Source: an uncultured Gemmiger sp. (lineage in GTDB: Bacteria; Bacillota; Clostridia; Oscillospirales; Ruminococcaceae). From it: a stretch of DNA of 64,000 nucleotides. The first letter of the stretch is position 1. Each line of letters opens with the position of its first letter. Position numbers and translations under genes: made by a program. Location: positions 36,355-100,354 of the forward strand of contig CAKSUQ010000006.1 of NCBI GenBank assembly GCA_934502625.1. Reading direction: 5' to 3'. The notes beneath the pieces were generated by a model. The model saw only the letters and a program-made list of their open reading frames with translations. It made no database searches and was not told the DNA's origin. This document shows positions 8,617 through 16,913 of this stretch, one piece after another.

Positions 8617-9921
8617 TTACTTTTCCGCCGGATCGATCTGGACGTAGGCGCGGTTTTCCTCCCGCAGCGCCGTCTTCATCAGGGCGTTGGCGTCCTCGAC
8701 GGTCAGCTCGGCCAGTGCAGCGATCTCATCGGCCAGTGTGCGCCCCTTCAGGCAGGCGGCGGCAGCCTCCTCGGCTGCGTCGTCCACGGCCTCCACGTCG
8801 CCCAGCAGTTCTCCGTACATCTGGTTTTTCACCAGCATAAAGACCTCCGGGTCGACGCCGTCGCGGCGCATCCGCTCGATCTCCTCCTGCAGCAGCTCCA
8901 CGACTTTACGCGGGGTGTCGCTCTCGCCGGTGAAGGCCACAGCGCAGGCGCCGCGCACCGCGATAAAATCGCCGGAAAACTCCGGGTTGACGAGGGCTTC
9001 ATCGTACAAGCGGCGATAGAGCTTCGTCAGCCCACCGACGACGAGGTCGCCCAGCATGTCCAGCAGCAGCTCGCGCTTCAAGTCACCCTTTGCCAGCGGC
9101 TCCTCGCGGTAGGCCACGCCGAAGCAGGGCTTCGTGACGGGCATCGTGAAAAACGCCTCCTTGTGCGGCAGCGGGCCGGTCTGCGCAGGGATGTCCCACT
9201 CGACCTCGTGCGGGGCGCGGGTGCGGTAGAGCCCGTTGCGCTTGCAGGCGTCGACGGCCTGCGCCAGCGTGATCTTGCCCGCGACGCTGAGCACCATGTT
9301 GGACGGCGCATAGAATGCCTTCGTGCAGCTGTAAAGCATCTGCGGCGTCAACTCGGCGATGCTCTCCACCGTGCCCGCGATGTCATCGCGCAGCGGGTGG
9401 TCGGCGTACAGGCAGCGGAACAGTGCGTTCAGCAGCCGCCAGTCGGGGCTGTCGTCATACATCTTGATCTCCTGCCCGATGATGCCCTGCTCTTTCGCGA
9501 TTGTGGCCTTCGTGAACCACGGCTTGCCGACCATGCCCAGCAGAATATCGAGGTTTTCGTCGATTTTCTGTGTGGCCGAAAACAGGTAACAGGTGCGGTC
9601 GTAGCTGGTGAAAGCGTTGGCCGCTGCGCCGGTCTTGGCGTAGAAGGTGAAGGAGTCGCCCTTCGGCGTCTCGCACATTTTGTGTTCGAGGAAGTGCGCC
9701 GTGCCGGCGGGCAGCGTGATCGGCTTGCCGTCCAGCTTGAAGGTGCGGTGGATCGAGCCGAAGCCCGTGGCGTAGATCGCGTGGACGCTGCTGTAGCCCG
9801 GCATCGTGCGGCAGAGCACGGTCAGGCCGCTGGGCAGCACGACGCTCTCACAGCTTACGGCGGCGGCAGCGCGGCTTTGGGCGGCGGCGAAATTCTCGTG
9901 GTCGTTATTCAACATCCTCAC
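8617..9921 (-). CDS. M16 family metallopeptidase, YfmH-like active subunit
   Basis: 434 residues with the inverted zinc motif HFLEH and a downstream glutamate in EQGIIGQEI, the third zinc ligand. Paired M16 proteins YfmF/YfmH (YmfF/YmfH) are encoded together in Firmicutes and have been named EF-P 5-aminopentanol modification-associated. The start overlaps the end of the partner gene by 17 bases, indicating translational coupling. This one keeps catalytic residues; the partner does not. Confidence 0.9.
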   Translation of the reverse strand: MRMLNNDHENFAAAQSRAAAAVSCESVVLPSGLTVLCRTMPGYSSVHAIYATGFGSIHRTFKLDGKPITLPAGTAHFLEHKMCETPKGDSFTFYAKTGAAANAFTSYDRTCYLFSATQKIDENLDILLGMVGKPWFTKATIAKEQGIIGQEIKMYDDSPDWRLLNALFRCLYADHPLRDDIAGTVESIAELTPQMLYSCTKAFYAPSNMVLSVAGKITLAQAVDACKRNGLYRTRAPHEVEWDIPAQTGPLPHKEAFFTMPVTKPCFGVAYREEPLAKGDLKRELLLDMLGDLVVGGLTKLYRRLYDEALVNPEFSGDFIAVRGACAVAFTGESDTPRKVVELLQEEIERMRRDGVDPEVFMLVKNQMYGELLGDVEAVDDAAEEAAAACLKGRTLADEIAALAELTVEDANALMKTALREENRAYVQIDPAEK

Positions 9922-11230
9922 TGCCTCCTTTCCCCTGCGTGCCCGGCTCGGCGGTCACGGCGTAGCAGACCGAATAGCTGTAGCTGCGCAGCGTCTGGCG
10001 CACCTCGTCCAGCGTGACGGCGCTCGTCAGCACCTTGCCGTACTCCGGCGGGTAAAGTGGCTCGCCGCGGGTGATCTGGCCGTAGTACCAGTTTTCCAGC
10101 GCGTCCAGACTGTCGCCCAGCGCGTCCATGCTGGACAAAAGGCCGCGGCGGCAGTCGTCGACTTCCTCCTGCGTGATGGAGCCGTTTTTCAGCCCCTCCA
10201 GTTCGGCAAGGATGGCGGCCTCGGCCTGCTGCTCCTTGCCCGGCTCGACGCCGGAATCGATCATCATGACGCCGGTGGCGCGCTGTGCAGCGCTGCCGCA
10301 GTAGTAGCACAGCGACTGCTTTTCGCGCACGTTGCGGAACAGACGGCTCGTGGCCGAGCCGCCCAGCACACTCATCGCGACGCGCAGGATGCTGACGCTG
10401 GGCGGGTTGGGGTGCTCCTCCCCCGTCGTGAACAGCATGCAGAGCTTGGCCTGCGTCAGGGCGGGGATTTCCTCTTTAAAGTGGCGCAGCGGCGTCGCAG
10501 GCATGGCGATGGGCGCGGCGAAGGGGTGCGGATCGCGGCGGATGCCGTCGAGCTTTTTCAGCAGCATCTCGGCCACACGCCCCTCGTCGACGCCCTGCAC
10601 CATCACATCGATGGTGGCCGTCGAAAGAATGCGGTCGTACTCGGCCTTCAGGCTTTGGGGCGTGACGTTGACAAGCTCGCCGGGGTAGCCGCCCAGCTCG
10701 ATGCCCGCCGGGGCGTCACCGTAGAATTTGCGGCGCGCCTGCCGCACGCAGTAGAGCCGCTTCGAGTTGAACTCGGTCTCCAGACGACGCGCCTGCGTCT
10801 CAGTCTCGATGCGAACGGCCTCCGGGTCGAACGCACCGTCGACGAGGTACGGGTCAAAGATCGTGCCGAAAACGATGTCAGCGTAGGCATCGGTCAGGTT
10901 CTCGCCCGCCAGCGCGTAGGCGTCCTTGATGCCGCAGATATCGGCGGAGAGCACGCGGTCGGTGCCCGCGCTGGCAAGGTCGACGCCGAGGTCGGCGCCG
11001 TACAGCTCGGCCAGACGGCGGGACAGGGCGGTCATATCAGGGCAGGCCGCATAGCCGCGCTCCAGCACCAGCGCCAGCACGGCGGCGTCGGTGGCGGATT
11101 CGCGCCGCGCGGGGAAGCGCAAGTGCAGCGTAATGCGGCAGCGGTTGAATTTAGAAGCGTCCAGTGTCGTGATGCAGACGCCGGGCGCGAGTTGTTTCCG
11201 TTCCAAATCGTTATTCCTTTCAAACATCAA
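9905..11230 (-). CDS. M16 family protein, YfmF-like inactive subunit
   Basis: 441 residues with the M16 fold but no HxxEH motif: the position reads ATDAAVLALVLERG. The MRRR-type C-terminal half is kept (GGSATSRLFRNVREKQSLCYY). Inactive and active M16 subunits normally form a heterodimer, so this is the expected partner of the gene at 8617. A sigma-A-like promoter lies at 11242-11270, divergent from guaD. Confidence 0.9.
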   Translation of the reverse strand: MMFERNNDLERKQLAPGVCITTLDASKFNRCRITLHLRFPARRESATDAAVLALVLERGYAACPDMTALSRRLAELYGADLGVDLASAGTDRVLSADICGIKDAYALAGENLTDAYADIVFGTIFDPYLVDGAFDPEAVRIETETQARRLETEFNSKRLYCVRQARRKFYGDAPAGIELGGYPGELVNVTPQSLKAEYDRILSTATIDVMVQGVDEGRVAEMLLKKLDGIRRDPHPFAAPIAMPATPLRHFKEEIPALTQAKLCMLFTTGEEHPNPPSVSILRVAMSVLGGSATSRLFRNVREKQSLCYYCGSAAQRATGVMMIDSGVEPGKEQQAEAAILAELEGLKNGSITQEEVDDCRRGLLSSMDALGDSLDALENWYYGQITRGEPLYPPEYGKVLTSAVTLDEVRQTLRSYSYSVCYAVTAEPGTQGKGGSEDVE

Positions 11231-11241
11231 TAGATATTGAT

Positions 11242-11270
11242 ATTATACCGCTTTAGCGACACAAAGTAAA
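11242..11270 (-). promoter_or_regulatory. Promoter of the yfmF-yfmH-lgt run
   Basis: Minus strand TTTACT (11265-11270), 17-base spacer, TATAAT (11242-11247). Confidence 0.65.
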
Positions 11271-11278
11271 CAAAAACC

Positions 11279-11308
11279 TTGCAAGATATACTATATATTG
11301 TTTATAAT
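11279..11308 (+). promoter_or_regulatory. Promoter of guaD
   Basis: TTGCAA (11279-11284), 18-base AT-rich spacer, TATAAT (11303-11308), back to back with the yfmF promoter. AGGAG at 11326 serves the ATG at 11341. Confidence 0.75.
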
Positions 11309-11340
11309 AGATGTGAATAACCTACAGGAGAGATTTTCGT

Positions 11341-12621
11341 ATGAACACTTTTGCAATAAAAGGCACCTTCCTTGACACCCCCACCCCCGACGCGCTGCGC
11401 ACGCGGGAGGGGTATCTGCTGTGTGAAAACGGCCTGTGCGCCGGTTTTTCCGCTGCCGCCCCTGCCGGGGTGGAAATCCTCGACTACACGGGCAAGATCA
11501 TCACACCGGGGCTCGTCGACCTGCATCTGCACGCGCCGCAGTACAGCTATTGCGGCACGGCCATGGACTTGGAGCTGCTGGATTGGCTGCAGCAGTACAC
11601 CTACCCCGAAGAGTCCCACTACGCCGACCCTGCCTACGCAAAGCTGGGCTACCGCTACTTTGTGCACGATTTGAAAAACAGCGCCACGACCCGCGCCTGC
11701 ATCTTTGCGACGCTGCACACCGACGCCACGCTGGAACTGATGCACCAGCTGCGGGACGCCGGGCTTTCGGCCTTTGTCGGCAAGCTGGGCATGGATCGCA
11801 ACAGTCCCGACAGCTACCGTGAACCCTCCGCCGCCGCAGGTCTGGCCGAAACGCGCCGCTGGCTCGACGCCTGCAAAGCCGCGAACACCCTGCACAACGG
11901 CGCGGTGCGCCCGATGCTGACGCCGCGCTTTACCCCCAGCACCAGCGACGAATATATGCGCGGTCTGGGTGAGCTGGCCGCAGAATATAACGTACCTGCG
12001 CAAAGTCATCTATCCGAGAATCCCGGCGAGATCGCTTGGGTGGCCGAGCTTTGCCCCGGCACAAAGTTCTACGGCGAGAGCTACAGCCGGTTTGGCCTCT
12101 TCGGCGGGGAGGTGCCCACCGTCATGGCGCACTGCATCTACAGTCCTGACGACGAAGCCGCACTGATGAAACAAAACCGCGTCATGATCGCCCACTGCCC
12201 CACCAGCAACGAGAACGTCATTGCAGGCATCTGCCCCGCCGCCCACTACCTGCGCGGCGGCTGGCGCATCGGCATCGGCAGCGACGTGGCAGGCGGCCAC
12301 ACGCTTGACCTGTTCACCGTCATGGCGACGGCCGTGCAGGTCAGCAAGCTGCGCTGGCGGTACATCGACCAGAGCGAGCGCCCGCTGACGATGGTGGAAG
12401 CGCTCTACATGGCAACGGTCGGCGGCGGCGACTTCTGGGCAGACTTCGGCGAAAAGGTCGGCTTGTTCGAGGAAGGCTACGCCTTTGACGCGCTGGTGCT
12501 GGACGATGACCCGCTTAAAAATATGCGGGAGTTTACGGCAGCTGAGCGGCTGGAGCGGTATGCGTATCTCGGCAAGGGCAAGCTGACGGCGAAGTTTGCG
12601 GCGGGACGCAAGATTCTTTAA
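11341..12621 (+). CDS. guaD: Guanine deaminase (amidohydrolase)
   Basis: 426 residues of the metal-dependent amidohydrolase superfamily, at guanine deaminase length. Metal and substrate motifs in order: LVDLHLHAPQY, GKLGMDRNSP, QSHLSENPGEI, AHCIYSPDDE, HCPTSNENV and IGIGSDVAGGH. Guanine deaminase converts guanine to xanthine in purine salvage or catabolism. Transcribed alone, divergent from yfmF, and followed by a family C repeat and a GC-rich palindrome. Confidence 0.9.
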   Translation: MNTFAIKGTFLDTPTPDALRTREGYLLCENGLCAGFSAAAPAGVEILDYTGKIITPGLVDLHLHAPQYSYCGTAMDLELLDWLQQYTYPEESHYADPAYAKLGYRYFVHDLKNSATTRACIFATLHTDATLELMHQLRDAGLSAFVGKLGMDRNSPDSYREPSAAAGLAETRRWLDACKAANTLHNGAVRPMLTPRFTPSTSDEYMRGLGELAAEYNVPAQSHLSENPGEIAWVAELCPGTKFYGESYSRFGLFGGEVPTVMAHCIYSPDDEAALMKQNRVMIAHCPTSNENVIAGICPAAHYLRGGWRIGIGSDVAGGHTLDLFTVMATAVQVSKLRWRYIDQSERPLTMVEALYMATVGGGDFWADFGEKVGLFEEGYAFDALVLDDDPLKNMREFTAAERLERYAYLGKGKLTAKFAAGRKIL

Positions 12622-12762
12622 AGCCTTCCCCTGCGGGGGAAGGTGGCGCGCAGCGCCGGATGAGGGGCGGTGTTACCGCAACCACCCATGAGCGGGTAAT
12701 AACAGGAAGTTCGCCCCTCATCAGTCACCTTCGGTGACAGCTTCCCCTTCAGGGGAAGCCTT
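12622..12762. repeat. Palindromic intergenic repeat, family C, composite copy 2
   Basis: Begins AAGCCTTCCCCTGCGGGGGAAGG just after the guaD stop and ends in an inverted half, CTTCCCCTTCAGGGGAAGCC; the middle holds GGATGAGGGGCGG and its inverse CGCCCCTCATC. Confidence 0.75.
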
Positions 12763-12776
12763 TTTATAAACCACAA

Positions 12777-12818
12777 CGTCCCCCGTGCGCACCATCGCGC
12801 ACGGGGGACGACCCTTTT
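12777..12818. terminator. Bidirectional GC-rich palindrome between guaD and lysC
   Basis: Perfect 14-base arms (CGTCCCCCGTGCGC and its inverse) with a 6-base loop; ACCCTTTTCC follows on the plus strand. Likely ends transcripts from both convergent genes. Confidence 0.6.
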
Positions 12819-12842
12819 CCCTCTATTTAAAAGCTAAACGTC

Positions 12843-14048
12843 TCAGTTGATGAACGCATCATGGATAGCGGCAACGGCCTTGTCGGCGTCGGCCTCGTCG
12901 ATGATGACGCTGATCTTGATCTCGCTGGTGGAGATCATCTTGATGTTGATGTTCTGGTTGAACAGTGCCTCGAACATCGTGGACGCCACACCGGAATGGC
13001 TCTGCATGCCCGCGCCGACGATGGAGACCTTTGCGCAGGTCTTGTCGACGGTGATGTCACCGCCGCCGATGCGGGTGGTGGCGTTCTTCAGTGCGGAGAC
13101 AGCGCCCTCGGCGTCGCCCAGCGGCACGGTAAAGCTCATGTCCTTCTTGCCGTCGCGGCCGGTGGTCTGCAGAATGATGTCAACGTTGATGTTCTTCTGC
13201 GCCAGCAGGCTGAAAATTTTGAACGACATACCGGGCACATCCGGCACGTCCTTAACGGTCAAAACGGCGACGTCGGTGTCCTTCGCAACACCCTTGATGA
13301 GCATACCTTCCACTTTGGTCTCCTCCTTAACGACGGTGCCGGGCACCGGATTGATGCTGGAAATGACCTCCAGCTCGACATTGTACTTTTTCGCCAGCTC
13401 GACGCTGCGGTTGTTCAGCACCTGCGCGCCCAGAGATGCCAGCTCCAGCATCTCGTCGAACGTGATCTCCTTCAGCTTGGTAGCCTTGGGGATCTTGCGC
13501 GGGTCGGCGGTGTAGACGCCCTCGACGTCGGTGAAAATCTGGCAGCGGTCGGCGTGCAGCGCGGCAGCCAGCGCCACGGCGGAGGTATCACTGCCGCCGC
13601 GGCCTAAGGTCGTGATGTCGTCCGAGCGGTTCAGCCCTTGGAAGCCCGCCACGACGACGACACGGTTGCGCGCCAGCTCGCTCTCGACGCGCTCGGTGTC
13701 CAGACGCTTGATGCGCGCCTTGGAGTAGGCGCGGTCGGTGTTGAAGCCCGCCTGCCAGCCCGTCAGGCTGATGGCGGAGACGCCCAGCTCCTGCAAAGCC
13801 ATCGTCAGCAGGGAAATCGAAATCTCCTCGCCTGCGGCCAGCAGCATATCCATCTCGCGGTGGGACGGGTCGGAGGTGATCTCCGCCGCCTTGGCGATCA
13901 GGTCGTCGGTGGTGTCGCCCTGCGCCGAGACGACCACGACAACGTCGTTGCCGGCGTTGCGGGTGTTCATGACGATGCGCGCCACGTTGAAGATGCGGTC
14001 ACGGTCTTTGACCGAGGAGCCGCCGAATTTTTGTACGATCAAGCCCAT
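12843..14048 (-). CDS. lysC: Aspartate kinase
   Basis: 401 residues. Kinase domain motifs VQKFGGSSV (N-terminus) and TLGRGGSDTSAVALA, followed by two ACT domains (VAVLTVKDVPDVPGM and AKVSIVGAGMQSHSGVA), the usual site of allosteric control by lysine or threonine. Catalyses the first step of the aspartate pathway. Last gene of the ACT-hom-thrB-lysC operon, 25 bases after thrB. Confidence 0.96.
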   Translation of the reverse strand: MGLIVQKFGGSSVKDRDRIFNVARIVMNTRNAGNDVVVVVSAQGDTTDDLIAKAAEITSDPSHREMDMLLAAGEEISISLLTMALQELGVSAISLTGWQAGFNTDRAYSKARIKRLDTERVESELARNRVVVVAGFQGLNRSDDITTLGRGGSDTSAVALAAALHADRCQIFTDVEGVYTADPRKIPKATKLKEITFDEMLELASLGAQVLNNRSVELAKKYNVELEVISSINPVPGTVVKEETKVEGMLIKGVAKDTDVAVLTVKDVPDVPGMSFKIFSLLAQKNINVDIILQTTGRDGKKDMSFTVPLGDAEGAVSALKNATTRIGGGDITVDKTCAKVSIVGAGMQSHSGVASTMFEALFNQNINIKMISTSEIKISVIIDEADADKAVAAIHDAFIN

Positions 14049-14073
14049 TGGTTTCCTCTCCCCTGTTCCTGTA

Positions 14074-14964
14074 TCAGCTTACCACTGCGCCGACGTTGTC
14101 GGCCAGCAGGCGATGCACGGTGAAATGCTGCAGCGTCCCATCCGCTGCCAGCGCCGCCTCGGCTCGGGTGAAAAACTCGGTGTCGTCCTTGTGCACGACC
14201 GCCATGATGGTCGGTCCCGCGCCGGAGATGTAGACGGCCAGCGCGCCCAGATCCTGCGCCAGTTCAAAAACGTCGTCACCGCCCTCGATCAGCGGTAGGC
14301 GGTACTTCTGGTGCAGCACGTCTTTGGTGGCGACGCCCAGCAGCGCGTAGTTGCCCTCGCAGAAGGCCGCCGTTGCCAGCGCCGCGCGGGACAGGTTGTA
14401 GACAGCGTCCTTGTGGCTGACCATGGCGGGCAGCGCCGCACGTGCCTTGCTGGTCAGCAGGCGGAAGTCCGGCACAAAGGCCGCAAACGCCAGTTCGGGG
14501 TCGATGTCCTTCTTGACGCTGTAGACCTGCCCTTCGTCGATGACGCTTGTCACAAAGCCGCCCAGCATGGCCGGGGCGACATTGTCGGGATGCCCTTCGA
14601 TGGCGGTCGCCAGCGTCAGCATCTGGCGCTCGGTCAGCTTATCGCCCAGCAGGGCGTTCGCGCCCATGATGCCCGCCACGATGCAGGCCGAGCTGGAGCC
14701 CAAGCCGCGCGCCATGGGAATATCGTTGCGCTGGGTGATGCGCAGCCCCTTCAGGGGGATGCCCAGCTGGTCGTAGACGACCCGCGCCGAGCGGTAGACC
14801 AAGTTATTGCTGCCCGCCGGGACGTGGGTGCCGTCGACGGACGAAATCTGGATGCGGTCGGATTCCTCGAACGTGAACACGTTGTGCATCGAGACGGCCA
14901 AGCCCAGCGAGTCAAATCCGGCACCGACGTTGGCGCTGGTGGCCGGGACGGTCACGGTTACCAT
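14074..14964 (-). CDS. thrB: Homoserine kinase
   Basis: 296 residues, GHMP kinase family. N-terminal VPATSANVGAGFDSLG and the ATP loop MARGLGSSSACIVAG are present. Phosphorylates homoserine for threonine synthesis. Lies 16 bases after hom. No threonine synthase gene is in this window. Confidence 0.96.
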   Translation of the reverse strand: MVTVTVPATSANVGAGFDSLGLAVSMHNVFTFEESDRIQISSVDGTHVPAGSNNLVYRSARVVYDQLGIPLKGLRITQRNDIPMARGLGSSSACIVAGIMGANALLGDKLTERQMLTLATAIEGHPDNVAPAMLGGFVTSVIDEGQVYSVKKDIDPELAFAAFVPDFRLLTSKARAALPAMVSHKDAVYNLSRAALATAAFCEGNYALLGVATKDVLHQKYRLPLIEGGDDVFELAQDLGALAVYISGAGPTIMAVVHKDDTEFFTRAEAALAADGTLQHFTVHRLLADNVGAVVS

Positions 14965-14980
14965 ATTGCCCTGCCCCCTC

Positions 14981-16210
14981 TTAGTCTTCGAGTTTCTTCA
15001 TCGCCAGCGCGACCTTGCCGCCCAGCACTTCGATCTTCTGGGTGATGGCGGCCACATCGGCGGCGGTGGCGGCGTCGATCAGGTAGGCGGCCTGACCGAC
15101 CTCCTCAAACACAACATGTCCCGCACCGGCGACGCTGGGCAGCAGCGCAGCGGCCACGCCGGTCACGCGGAGATACCACGGGTAGCTGTTCTTGTCCTCC
15201 AGCTGGCCTTCCGGCTTTTCGGCGGGCTTCCAGAACAGCGAATCGTGGACGTTGACGCCCTCTTTCAGCGCGTCGATGACGTCGGCCACGACGGCGCTGG
15301 CGGTGGGCAGCTTGCCCGCGCCCTTGCCGTAGAAGACGACATCGCCGAGCATATCGCCCTTCATCAGCACGGCGTTGAAGACGTCGTCGACGCCCGCCAG
15401 CTGGTTGGAGTTGGTGACGAGCATTGGCTCGACACCGGCGGCCATCTGGCCGTTCTCGCCCTCGTCGTACCAAGCGATAAGCTTGATGGCGCTGTCGAGC
15501 TTTTCGGCGGCCTTGACGTCAGCGACCGTAATGTCGCGGATACCGCGCGCCGGGATGTTATCGGGGTAAACGTGGTGCCCGCAGGCGAGGCTGGCGAGAA
15601 TCGCGATCTTGCGGCAGGCGTCGCGGCCGTCCACATCATCGCCGGGATCTTTCGTCTCGGCGTAGCCGAGCTGCTGGGCAATTTTCAGGGCTTCGTCGAA
15701 GCCCATATTCTCGCGCTTCATCTTCGTCAGCATAAAGTTCGTTGTGCCGTTGACGATGCCGCGGATCTGGCTGATATGGTTGGCGGCAAGGCACTGGTGC
15801 ATGGGGGTGATGATCGGCGTGCCGCCGCCGACGCTGGCCTCAAACAGGAAGGCCGCGTTGTGCGCCTTGGCAAGGGCGAGCAGCTCTGCACCGTAGGTGG
15901 CGACCATCTCCTTGTTGGAGGTGCAGACGCTGCGGCCGCTTTCAAGGCACTGCCGCACATACGGGTAGGCGAACTTGGTGCCTCCGATGGTCTCGACCAC
16001 GACCTTGATCTCCGGGTCGTTCAGGATCGTATCGATGGATTTGGTGAAAAGTGCGGCGTCCGGGGAATCGGAAAAATCCCGGACATCCAGAATATATTTG
16101 ACCTCGACAGGCTCGCCGACGCGGCGCGCGATGGACGCCGCGTTGCGGCGGCAGACCTCCAGCACGCCGGAACCGACCGTGCCAAAGCCCATGATTGCAA
16201 TTTTAGCCAT
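14981..16210 (-). CDS. hom: Homoserine dehydrogenase
   Basis: 409 residues from the ATG at 16208-16210 (MAKIAIMGFGTVGSG), with AGGGGGA 7 bases upstream. N-terminal NAD(P)-binding fold (GFGTVGSGV), substrate domain with ASVGGGTPII and GYAETKDPGDDVDGRDA, and a C-terminal ACT domain (YLRVTGVAA). Reduces aspartate semialdehyde to homoserine. Confidence 0.96.
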   Translation of the reverse strand: MAKIAIMGFGTVGSGVLEVCRRNAASIARRVGEPVEVKYILDVRDFSDSPDAALFTKSIDTILNDPEIKVVVETIGGTKFAYPYVRQCLESGRSVCTSNKEMVATYGAELLALAKAHNAAFLFEASVGGGTPIITPMHQCLAANHISQIRGIVNGTTNFMLTKMKRENMGFDEALKIAQQLGYAETKDPGDDVDGRDACRKIAILASLACGHHVYPDNIPARGIRDITVADVKAAEKLDSAIKLIAWYDEGENGQMAAGVEPMLVTNSNQLAGVDDVFNAVLMKGDMLGDVVFYGKGAGKLPTASAVVADVIDALKEGVNVHDSLFWKPAEKPEGQLEDKNSYPWYLRVTGVAAALLPSVAGAGHVVFEEVGQAAYLIDAATAADVAAITQKIEVLGGKVALAMKKLED

Positions 16211-16246
16211 TCTATTTCCCCCTATTCTTACACGCACGTCACCACG

Positions 16247-16675
16247 TCACGCCCCGCGGTGGATCTCCACCACGCACGGCTGGTGGGACAGGCGGGTCAG
16301 CATCTCGTCCACCGGCATCTGCATCGTGCCGGTGCGGACGGTGACCTCGACCTGTGCCGCGCCGTTCTCCGGGCGGGACTGGGTGATCGTCACAATGGAT
16401 GCGCCCGCCGCCGAAATGCCGGACAGCAGGCTTTGCAGTGCGCCGGTCTTATCCAGCAGCGTCGCGACGACCGTGATGGACTCGCGCCCGGTCTCGGCGT
16501 CGAACACCGTATCCTTATATTTATAGAACGCGCTGCGCGAAATGCCCGCCTGCTTTGCGGCGGCGGAGATATTGCTCACCGCGCCGGACGCCAGCAGCTC
16601 CTTGGCCTGCAGCACCTTGACAAAGACTTCCGGCAGAACATCCGCATCTACCAGCAGAAAACGCCTCTCGGCCAT
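16247..16675 (-). CDS. ACT domain regulator, PheB/YszB-like
   Basis: 142 residues from the ATG at 16673-16675 with GGAGGG upstream. An N-terminal helix-turn-helix-like segment (ISAAAKQAGISRSAFYKYKD) precedes an ACT domain (ITVVATLLDKTGALQSLL). Such proteins stand next to hom or pheA in Clostridia and are thought to be amino-acid-sensing; here it heads the threonine operon, so threonine or aspartate-family feedback is a fair guess. Confidence 0.85.
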   Translation of the reverse strand: MAERRFLLVDADVLPEVFVKVLQAKELLASGAVSNISAAAKQAGISRSAFYKYKDTVFDAETGRESITVVATLLDKTGALQSLLSGISAAGASIVTITQSRPENGAAQVEVTVRTGTMQMPVDEMLTRLSHQPCVVEIHRGA

Positions 16676-16716
16676 TTGTGTTTCCCTCCCGTGTACAACT
16701 GTTCTCGATGTGTCCC

Positions 16717-16745
16717 ATGATACCACGCCAAAGGGGCGGTTGCAA
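16717..16745 (-). promoter_or_regulatory. Promoter of the ACT-hom-thrB-lysC operon
   Basis: Minus strand TTGCAA (16740-16745), 17-base spacer ending TGG, TATCAT (16717-16722). Confidence 0.75.
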
Positions 16746-16844
16746 GACTTTTTCAGCCGTTTTTGTGCATTTTGTCAAATTGCACAGCCAACCCGCCGGA
16801 AAAGTCAATATCTTTTGTCAGTGTACAGGTGTAGTTGATATAAA

Positions 16845-16885
16845 AACAACGCACCCCGACCGGGATACGGTCGGGGTGCGTTTTC
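16845..16885 (-). terminator. Terminator after the class A PBP gene
   Basis: GCACCCCGAC arm (16851-16860), 9-base loop, GTCGGGGTGC arm (16870-16879); T-rich on both flanks, so it may also stop plus-strand transcription. A partial family C repeat (16888-16912) lies between it and the PBP stop. Confidence 0.85.
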
Positions 16886-16913
16886 TATAAAGGCTTTTCC
16901 TTTGGGGGAAGGC

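Noticed and set aside
8023..10017. 664-codon plus-strand frame opposite lgt and yfmH
   Set aside because: Exact antisense shadow of two well-supported genes in GC-rich DNA; His/Arg/Gly-rich with no domain.
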